Shown here in pieces: positions 35,527 through 43,400 of a stretch of 64,000 bases of DNA. The stretch comes from Candidatus Obscuribacterales bacterium (GTDB lineage Bacteria > Cyanobacteriota > Vampirovibrionia > Obscuribacterales > Obscuribacteraceae). The notes under the pieces were generated by a model, which was given only the letters and a program-made list of their open reading frames with translations, was not told where the DNA came from and did not search any database. Both the position numbers and the translations under genes were made by a program. The DNA lies in contig JAIETF010000028.1 of NCBI GenBank assembly GCA_019745415.1, positions 124,001-188,000 of the forward strand, read 5' to 3'. The first letter of the stretch is position 1. The number at the start of each line of letters is the position of its first letter.

Positions 35527-36909
35527 TTGATTGAAAAGCAACTACTCAGGCCCGACGAACTCTGCCAGCTGGTGGACTCCTCTCAGCGTCAGAAACTACG
35601 GCTCATACTCAATGACCAGCATTCGGCCGACCTGGCTGAATGCTTTGAAGAGCTGCCGCCCGAATATCGTATTTCTTGCTTTCGTGTTCTCGACTTAGAT
35701 AATGCCTCGGCCCTACTGGCCGAACTGGAACCGGACAAACAAAGCGAACTGCTCAGAGATTTGGGCAATAATTCGATTGCCGCCCTAGTTGTGAACATGT
35801 CGCCAGATGATGCCGTCGACTTGCTTTCTGAACTGCCGGAAACCAAGGCCCGTGAAATCATCGACCAGGTCGACGATAGCGAAGTCAAAGAAGACCTCAC
35901 CCAGCTCATGACTTTCAAAGAAGATACAGCGGGCGGAATCATGTCGACCGACTATCTTGCTCTCAGGAGCGATATGTCTGTAGCGGAAGCTCTGGTCTAT
36001 CTGCGCGAAGAATATGAAGACTTAGAAGAAGAAATCTACGACGTATACGTAGTTTCAAGCAAAGAAGAACTGGTCGGCGTCGTCACCTTGAAAGAATTGC
36101 TGACGGCGGCGCCGGAAGTCCCGGTACAGTCGATTATGGACAAAGACCTGGTTTATGTTGAAGCCGATGTCGACCAAGAACATGCCGCGGAGAAGCTCTC
36201 AAGATATGACCTTCTCACCCTCCCTGTGGTAAACGAACACAAGCAGCTTCTTGGCATCATCACTTCCGACGACGTTATCGATGTGTTGAAAGAAGAAGCG
36301 ACTGAAGATATTTATCAGTCATCAGGTATTTCGGCAGGGGGTTCGGAAGCGCAAGAGACCTTAGGCTATAACGTCAGGCGCGCTTTCAGCGCTCGCTTGC
36401 CCTGGCTGCTTGTCACCTTGATGATTGAAACCGGTTCGGCATCAGTGATCACACATTTCGATTCGGTAATCCAACAAACAGTGCAAGCAGCAGCGTTCAT
36501 GCCGCTTTTATCTGGAGTAACCGGTTCGGTGGCTACTCAGTCGACTTGTATTGTGATCAGAGGCACCGGCAAAACCACTAACTTTGGCCTCAAATCGGCC
36601 CTACGCAATATCTGGCATGAAGCTAAAGTAGGCGTCTTACTCGGGCTTTTCTGCGGTATAGCCTGTTATCTAGTAAGCACCTTTATGCACCAGGGAAGTC
36701 AGGCTCTTGGTATCGTTGTCGCTTGTTCCCTCTTCGTCACCATGACTGTGGGGGTACTCATAGGCACAATGATGCCCATACTCTTTCATAAATTGGGGGT
36801 CGAACCAGCCCATGCCAGCGGCCCTTTCATAACTAGCATCCTCGATGTCTGTACAATGTCCATTTACCTGACTATCGTCCACTTGTTCTTGAGTACCCTG
36901 ACCAGATAG
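35527..36909 (+). CDS. mgtE: Magnesium transporter MgtE
   Basis: A 460-residue MgtE. The N-terminal superhelical MgtE_N domain (about 15-125; ADLAECFEELPPEYR, SPDDAVDLLSELPETKA) is followed by two CBS domains (about 130-255; KEDTAGGIMSTDYLAL, LVGVVTLKELL and LLGIITSDDVIDVL) and five membrane helices (about 285-455) with the pore region HASGPFITSILDVCTMSIYL. Cytosolic Mg2+ binding to N/CBS domains closes the channel. TTG start at 35527. The pccB gene begins 13 bases after the stop. Confidence 0.95.
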   Translation: MIEKQLLRPDELCQLVDSSQRQKLRLILNDQHSADLAECFEELPPEYRISCFRVLDLDNASALLAELEPDKQSELLRDLGNNSIAALVVNMSPDDAVDLLSELPETKAREIIDQVDDSEVKEDLTQLMTFKEDTAGGIMSTDYLALRSDMSVAEALVYLREEYEDLEEEIYDVYVVSSKEELVGVVTLKELLTAAPEVPVQSIMDKDLVYVEADVDQEHAAEKLSRYDLLTLPVVNEHKQLLGIITSDDVIDVLKEEATEDIYQSSGISAGGSEAQETLGYNVRRAFSARLPWLLVTLMIETGSASVITHFDSVIQQTVQAAAFMPLLSGVTGSVATQSTCIVIRGTGKTTNFGLKSALRNIWHEAKVGVLLGLFCGIACYLVSTFMHQGSQALGIVVACSLFVTMTVGVLIGTMMPILFHKLGVEPAHASGPFITSILDVCTMSIYLTIVHLFLSTLTR

Positions 36910-36922
36910 AAAAGCAGTAGCA

Positions 36923-38488
36923 ATGGAAAAAACCATGGAAAAACAAAGCCTCAGTCCGCTTGAAGAAATGCTGACCAGAAGAGCCAAGACTGAAGAAGTT
37001 AATGTCAAAGCAGTGGAAAGCCGCCACCAGAAAGGCATTTTGACTGCTAGAGAAAGAATTGAAGCCTTGGTTGATCCAGGCTCTTTCATGGAAATCGACC
37101 GCTATGCCCTGCACAAATGTCAGGAATTCGGCATGGCCGACAAAAAGCATTATGGCGATGGTGTGATCACCGGACAGGCAATGATTGACGGCAAGCCGGT
37201 TTATCTTTTCGCCCACGATGCTACCTTTGTCGGAGGGGCGCTGGGAGAAGTGTTTGCTCGCAAAGTTTGTAAAGTCATGGACCTGGCCTATCAGGCTGGT
37301 TGCCCAGTGATTGGACTAAATGAAAGCGGTGGTGCTCGCATCCAAGAGGGAGTGCGCAGCCTAGCAGGCTATGCCGATATCTTTTACCGCAATGTGAAAA
37401 GTTCGGGAGTAATTCCTCAAATCTCGGTCATTTACGGCGCCTGCGCCGGTGGTGCTGTCTATAGTCCAGCAGTCACTGATTTCACAATCATGGTTAAAGA
37501 CAAGAGCTTTATGTTCGTCACCGGCCCGGAAATAGTGCGCACCGTCACTGGTGAAGACGTCACTCTGGAAGAACTAGGCGGAGCCCTAACCCACAATAGG
37601 AAGTCAGGCGTAGCTCAACTCTTGGCGGAGGACGAGGCCGATTCCTTCCATCTAACCAAACGCCTTCTTTCCTTTCTGCCAAGCAACAACCTCGACCCCT
37701 TGCCGCTGAACGAAGACTTCAATCCGCCATCGCAAGAAGACTGTGCTGAGCTGGATGCCATCGTGCCGGTGGAAGCAACTCGCCCCTATGACATGCATCA
37801 TGTGATTGAGCGTATCTTCGACGATGGCGACTTTTTTGAAATCTCGCCTCATTTTGCCGGCAATATTCTGACCGGCTTTGCCAGATTGGGTGGGCATTCG
37901 GTCGGCATAGTCGCCAATCAGCCGCGTATTCTAGCCGGCTGCCTGGACATCAACGCTTCAGTGAAGGCGGCTCGTTTTGTGCGATTTTTGGATGCTTTCA
38001 ATATACCGGTCATTACTTTTGTGGATGTGCCCGGCTATTTGCCAGGCACTCATCAAGAGTATTCAGGCATTATCAGACATGGAGCCAAGTTGCTTTATGC
38101 CTATTGCGAAGCCACTGTGCCCAAGCTGACGGTGATCACACGCAAGGCATACGGCGGAGCCTTTGATGTTATGGGTTCCAAAAATGTCGGTGGTGATTTC
38201 AACTTCGCCTGGCCGACGGCTGAAATAGCAGTTGTAGGAGCTGAAGCGGCAGTCAATTTGCTCTACCGCAAAGAATTGAAAGAAGACCAAAGCGGTGAAC
38301 GCTTCAAAACCATGGTAAGTGAGTTCAAAAATCAATTTGCTAATCCTTACATTGCCAGTCAAGAAGGCTACATAGACGATGTCATCAAGCCCAGCGAAAC
38401 AAGAGAAAAACTATTGATGGCGCTCAACGTGCAGAAAAACAAGCGTGTCGAGAGACCAAGACGCAAACACGGTAATATTCCCTTATAA
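36923..38488 (+). CDS. pccB: Propionyl-CoA carboxylase beta subunit (carboxyltransferase)
   Basis: A 521-residue acyl-CoA carboxyltransferase of the PccB type. Evidence: RRAKTEEVNVKAVESRHQKGILTARERIEALVDPGSFMEID at the start, the first oxyanion hole in GGARIQEGVRSL and GACAGGAVYSPA, the second in FVDVPGYLPGTHQE and RKAYGGAFDVMGSK. It moves carboxyl from biotin to propionyl-CoA or acetyl-CoA. The biotin-carrying alpha chain is not in the window. ATG 36923 is used; ATG 36935 is an alternative. With the B12-binding subunit at 22221 it points to propionyl-CoA/methylmalonyl-CoA turnover. Confidence 0.92.
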   Translation: MEKTMEKQSLSPLEEMLTRRAKTEEVNVKAVESRHQKGILTARERIEALVDPGSFMEIDRYALHKCQEFGMADKKHYGDGVITGQAMIDGKPVYLFAHDATFVGGALGEVFARKVCKVMDLAYQAGCPVIGLNESGGARIQEGVRSLAGYADIFYRNVKSSGVIPQISVIYGACAGGAVYSPAVTDFTIMVKDKSFMFVTGPEIVRTVTGEDVTLEELGGALTHNRKSGVAQLLAEDEADSFHLTKRLLSFLPSNNLDPLPLNEDFNPPSQEDCAELDAIVPVEATRPYDMHHVIERIFDDGDFFEISPHFAGNILTGFARLGGHSVGIVANQPRILAGCLDINASVKAARFVRFLDAFNIPVITFVDVPGYLPGTHQEYSGIIRHGAKLLYAYCEATVPKLTVITRKAYGGAFDVMGSKNVGGDFNFAWPTAEIAVVGAEAAVNLLYRKELKEDQSGERFKTMVSEFKNQFANPYIASQEGYIDDVIKPSETREKLLMALNVQKNKRVERPRRKHGNIPL

Positions 38489-38516
38489 GCCTTTCGGCAT
38501 AGTTCTTTCGGTATAG

Positions 38517-39311
38517 CTATTTAAGCGCTGGCTTCTTCAAATAGGGATAAACCAGGCTGAACTCAACTGAATTTTCTTGAGTGGAAACTTGGTCATCCAG
38601 CTCGGGCGAAGACTGCGGCTCATGGCCATGGTCGTTCTGATATCTATAATTAATCAGGTTGACATGTCCAAAATAGGGAGCCGGCAAGAGGCACTCATAC
38701 ATAGCAACCGATTTGACTTCAGAATCACCGCCGGTAAGCTTGATTAAATGACTTAGGCAAGAATTAGGAGCTGGTGCAGTGTAACTGCTTTCTATGGGCG
38801 AGGCAATAAAATAGCCTCTCAATACTCCTATGCCTTGCCTATTCTGCAGTTTGGCAGAATCAGAAAGAAAGCGCTGAACAATGGACATCTCGGCGTTGGC
38901 AATATCAGGCAGTAAGATTAGCCCCCTGGCCAGAATAGCCTTACCTGCTTTGAAATTTAGTTCCAGAACAGGAAGCGGGCTGCGAGAGAAGAATCCCTTC
39001 TCCATTTGCTTTACTTCCACCGAATCAATACGGGCCAAAGCTTCAAAAAGAGTTATCTGCCGATTAAAAAGCCCCGTCTGGTGCATGGTCAAGAAAAACC
39101 CCTGCAAGATATAGGCGACAAAATCACTTGCCAATTTCATATGCGAAGCATTGTCGCAATCTTTGCCACTCACTATGGAAAGGCTTAAGTTGGAGCATGC
39201 CGCCTCAACATCAAGGGTTGTCACAGCGCGCGGATTCTGAACCACAGAGCCGAGATGAAAACGCTCCGGATCGGCAACTTTTATCAGAACCGCCGAGATA
39301 TCAGATGGCAT
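38517..39311 (-). CDS. Uncharacterised soluble protein
   Basis: A 264-residue protein I do not recognise. No signal peptide or membrane segment. A mixed alpha/beta pattern (LSLSIVSGKDCDNASHMKLASDFVAYILQGFFL, then VLELNFKAGKAILARGLILLPDIANAE) is followed by a charged C-terminal tail with two His-rich/Asp-rich bits. Convergent with pccB and 28 bases from its stop. The 513-base gap upstream of it carries the 10.5-bp repeat. Confidence 0.55.
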   Translation of the reverse strand: MPSDISAVLIKVADPERFHLGSVVQNPRAVTTLDVEAACSNLSLSIVSGKDCDNASHMKLASDFVAYILQGFFLTMHQTGLFNRQITLFEALARIDSVEVKQMEKGFFSRSPLPVLELNFKAGKAILARGLILLPDIANAEMSIVQRFLSDSAKLQNRQGIGVLRGYFIASPIESSYTAPAPNSCLSHLIKLTGGDSEVKSVAMYECLLPAPYFGHVNLINYRYQNDHGHEPQSSPELDDQVSTQENSVEFSLVYPYLKKPALK

Positions 39312-39824
39312 CGTGCTTGTAAATTCCCCAAAAGTGGTACATCAAAGTTATGGTCAATGGCGCTCGCAATGTAAGTCTAGCAATAGACTTTTAATTTGGG
39401 GGGAAATTGCAGGAAAAGTCGGTCCGGCTCTACCTCAGATGGAATATATCAGGTAAACTGGTAACAGGCGACCTGCTTGTGCATTCATGCTCATGCAGGA
39501 AGTCGACCAGCCTTCTTCGCCAGTATTTACTAGCCAGTGGCTCGGTCCAAGGTGCTCAAAAAGTACTCAACAAGTACTCAAAAGTACTCAACAAGTGCTC
39601 AAAAGTACTCAAAAGTACTCAACAAGTACTCGAAAATACTCAACAAGTATTCAAAAGTACTCAACAAGTACTCGAAAGTACTCGAAAGTACTCAAAAAGT
39701 ACTCAACCGGTTTCCTATCTATCGGACATCTTCAAACGCGTTGTCTACTTATCAAGTAAATCGTTCGGTTCACCCAAGGCATTAATTGACTTTGGGTTGC
39801 TTTAATTTGTGAAAAGAAGAATCT
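39312..39824. other. Intergenic region carrying the helically phased repeat
   Basis: Between two divergent genes (hypothetical on the minus strand, ECF sigma on the plus). It is about 513 bases. All three plus-strand frames stay open across the repeat simply because its unit contains no stop; one begins at a TTG (39407) after GGGGGG, but I do not believe it as a gene. Confidence 0.6.
39552..39704 (+). repeat. Fifteen copies of a GTACTC core spaced 10-11 bp apart
   Basis: The core G(T/A)(A/G)CTC-type word, usually preceded by an A-run, recurs with starts at 39552, 39563, 39574, 39584, 39595, 39605, 39615, 39626, 39636, 39647, 39657, 39668, 39678, 39688 and 39699. The mean spacing is 147/14 = 10.5 bp, one turn of B-DNA, alternating 10 and 11. 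It ends 120 bases before the ECF-like sigma gene. Confidence 0.9.
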
Positions 39825-40403
39825 ATGGCTCTTTTACCCCCAAAAAACAGCACTCAGGAGTTTGACCAATCGGCCCAAACAGTTCTTGGCGAGCTGAGAA
39901 AAGGCAGTGCGGAAAAGCGCAATGAGTTTGTCTGGGTGCAGCAAGAGCGAGTTTTCGCGGTGGCCCTGCTGGGCACCGGTAGCCAAGAGAGCGCAGCCCA
40001 AGTAACTATTTCGGCTTTCAACAATGCTTTCGCCTCCCTTAATCAGGGCTTGCCGAAACACGGTGAAATGACTGTTTGGGAGTGGCTCTCCAAATTCGTA
40101 GTGGAATCGATGTCTGAATACCACAACGAGTTCAGCGGCGCCCCCGAAGATGATGACGGCGACCCTTCGCAGGACGGTTCTGCCAACATGGACTGGGAGA
40201 CCACTGTACTTTTAGGGGTACAGCGCGTGAAGCGGTGCATCAATCAATTACCAAACGAACAAAAGCGAGTTTTCCTTCTCAGGCACTCTCTTGACCTCAA
40301 TTATGACCAGATTGCAGTGGTGACAAACCTTAGAGTTGAAAAGTGCATGGAACTTCTTTATCGTGCCAGAGTGCAAGTCGTCAAATGCCTCGGGCGGGGT
40401 TGA
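39825..40403 (+). CDS. ECF-like RNA polymerase sigma factor
   Basis: A 192-residue protein with the two-domain ECF layout. The sigma-2-like part (about 25-100) is diverged (ESAAQVTISAFNNAFASLNQG, then MTVWEWLSKFVVESMSEYH, parallel to the family's DLxQETF...AW and RAWLYRIARN). The sigma-4 part (about 125-190) is clear: INQLPNEQKRVFLLRHSLDLNYDQIAVVTNL, then MELLYRARVQVVKCL. A long acidic linker (about 105-118) lies between. It is followed 31 bases later by the giant protein with an anti-sigma-like N-terminus. It probably regulates transcription with that partner. Confidence 0.7.
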   Translation: MALLPPKNSTQEFDQSAQTVLGELRKGSAEKRNEFVWVQQERVFAVALLGTGSQESAAQVTISAFNNAFASLNQGLPKHGEMTVWEWLSKFVVESMSEYHNEFSGAPEDDDGDPSQDGSANMDWETTVLLGVQRVKRCINQLPNEQKRVFLLRHSLDLNYDQIAVVTNLRVEKCMELLYRARVQVVKCLGRG

Positions 40404-40434
40404 TAAGCCAATTAAGAAAAGGATTTAATTCAGA

Positions 40435-43400
40435 ATGTCTGACGCACAATTTCGATTATTGATTCAGCGGTCGTTTGATGAAGAACTCAGCAAACAAGAA
40501 AACCGTGCCCTTCTAGACCACTTGGACAGTTCGGAATCGGGTCAGAAATTCCACCATCAACTCGACCAAATGATTCAAGCGGCTCAGGATATGCCTCTGC
40601 CTGATGAATTAAAGCCCCAGAACCCCGAAGCTCTCGCGAGAATGATCATGGAACAACTACCTCAGAAAAAAGGCAATATATTCGGTTTCTTGACCGGATT
40701 ATTCGGAGGAGGGGGCGGCGGCAAGCCTAAACAAAAAGCCGAGCCGAAAAACGGCAAGAATAAAAAAGATGCCGCCGGAGATGGTGGCAGACGTGATGCC
40801 GGCAAAAAAGACAATGCCAAAGCAGCGAGAGGCAAAGGCGGCTTCGGCAAAGGCAAATCGCAAGATTTTGAAGAAGAGCAAGACAACGAAGAACCAGCCG
40901 GCAAGATGCCTGGAATCAAGTTCCCTCGCAAAGCCAAGGAATTAGACCAAGAAGAGATAGAGACGCAGGCAGGCGGTTTTTCCCGACTCAAGTCTATGGG
41001 CAGCCGCTCACAAGACCAAGACAACCGAGAAGCCCAATCGACTACACGTTCGCTGGGTGAGAAATTCTCCATGCCATGGGCGGCGCAAAGCGGCGGTGAC
41101 GATGGACCTCTCACATTAGCCGAATCAATCAAGCGCAAAGTAACCGAATCTCAAAAGCTTTCTCCTATAGATGAGAATGAACTTTCCGGCAGTCACAGCG
41201 ATTCTTACCTGAGCGGGGCCTCAGCAGGCAGCCAAGGCGGTTTCGCACCACCGTCTCAACCTAGTGCATTTGGTCGCACCGATTCAGGTTTTGCCCAATC
41301 TTCTTTTTCACAATCAACTGCTCAACCCCCTCAGCCTTCTCAACCGAGCTTAGATCAACCGACTTCTTCTTCGGACGGATGGAGTGCACCGGTAGCCATG
41401 CCCAATAAACAACCAGTGAGGCTGGATATGGGAGGCGGATTCAGTCCCGGCACCGGAGGTGGTGGCGGCAGCGCCATCGGTCTCAGTCAACCAAACGCGG
41501 CAGCCGCGCCCGCGGCTAACGATTGGGGCGGTGCGGCCGGCTGGCAAGGTCAAGCCCAAGGTCAAACTCCGGCTCAGGCTAAAGAAGAGCCTAAGACTGA
41601 TTGGGGCTCCGGCTGGAATGCCCCAACCGACCAAAAACAACCACTTAAGTCTTCCGACTCATGGGCTATGCCTGGAGCAGAAGGAGGACAGTCATGGGAA
41701 GCAGCAAGAAGCAGCGCCAGCCACAATGCCTTGCCGGCGCAGAGTCAAGCAAACGCCACTTCTAGCGCTGCCGCGAACGCAGGTCAAAATGCAGCAGGCG
41801 TAGATCCGTGGGGCTCTGCACCGACAACTAACTCCGGGGCAAACGGCTCATCCGGAGCTGGCTGGAGCCAGCAACCAGCATCATCTCCACCAGCGTGGAA
41901 CGCTGCGCCCGCCCCTGCCAGCCCTGCTATGGCAAGTTCAGCATCGGGCTGGGAAGCTGCTTCGCCAGCGCCCTCGCCTCAAGTCAATGCCGGTTTAACC
42001 AGTTCATCAGGTTGGGACAGCACACCTGCGCCCCAAACAGGCGTCGGTTGGGATGCACCGGCTGCGAGCGCTCCAGCACAGACTGCCGCATCCAGCAATA
42101 CGGGTTGGGATGCAGTCTCGGCCGCGCAGCCAACGGCAAGCGCGAATTCAGGCTGGGATGCTTCACCGACGCCATCAGCTGCGGTGCCAAACGCTGCCTG
42201 GGATGCATCGCCGGCAGTTGCCAGTCCAGCCGCACCTTCTCCAAACAGCGGCTGGGACGCCAGTCCAACTCCCGCGGCCAGTGCCAATTCCGGCCAAGCC
42301 GGCTGGGGTCAGACCGGTGCAACACCATCTGGATGGGGACAGACTGACAGTTGGACTGCAGCTCAACCAAGTTCAACACCTCAAACGGCTCCTGCACCAC
42401 AAGCCATGCAACCTGTGCAAGCGACTCCCGCTCCCGCCGCAGACCCTTGGGCTCAAGCAGCACCGGCTCCAGCACCGGCTGACGCATGGGCGCAAGCGGC
42501 TCCCACATCTGCGCCTCAACAGTCCTCGGCTCCTACAAATGATCCTTGGGCTGTGTCACCACAAGCAGTGGCAGCTCCGGCACCGCAAGCAACCCAACCG
42601 GCAACTGGTGGTTGGGCTCCTCAACCAGCTGAAGCTAAGCAAGCATCTAAGCGTTCTTGGGCTACGGCCGAGCCAGATCTAATTGAAACGGGAACATTCC
42701 GAGCTTTCACCCCTAGTATGGACAACAGCCTCGGTGCGAAAGCGCCACCTCGTCCGCAGACAGGTCAGCAAGCTAATCCCTTTGCCAACACCCAGGTAGG
42801 TGGGGTTCCCTTAGGTGTCAATACTCCGGCAGGCGGTCAACAGAGTGCGCCTGTGGATAATCGTTTTGACGTACCTATATCAGAGCGCATTAAACAACAG
42901 GCTCCCATACAGCAAGAAGCCCAACAAGCCGCGCAGGATAATCGTTTCGATATTCCGATATCTGAACGAATGAAGATGCAACAAGACGGCAGCCAAATCA
43001 AATCGGTACAGGAAAATACACCAATTGCCCCTGTACAAAATCAATCGAATATTCCAGTAAATCAAATCGTAGATAAGATGGGAGAAGTCCTTGCCGGGGG
43101 CCAGGCTCAAGCCAAACAAGACGATCGGTGGGAGCTACCAATTGCTGACCGCAAGAAGATGCAACAATCTGGTGGTGATACCGGCGGCTTCGGTGAAACC
43201 CAGCCGACTCAGTCGGCTCAAACCGGTTGGCAAAGCTCCGCTCCCGTGGCGCCAGGTTGGAACCAACAACCTCAAGCACAGAACGAAGTTCAGTCTGGAT
43301 GGGGAGTGCCCGCACAGCCGCAAGCCCAACCCACAGCAGAAGCTCAATCGCCTTGGGGCAATACCCAGGCTCAACCAGCACCGCAAGCTCAAGCAGTTGA

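Noticed and set aside
39552..39704. CRISPR array or iteron origin
   Set aside because: The period is 10-11 bp with no spacers and no replication protein nearby.
39407..39805. A 132-codon plus-strand frame (TTG start after GGGGGG) across the 10.5-bp repeat
   Set aside because: All three plus-strand frames are open through the repeat, so openness is a by-product of the repeat unit; the ends have no recognisable domain. The heptad-like VLxSTQQ pattern follows from the 21-bp period.
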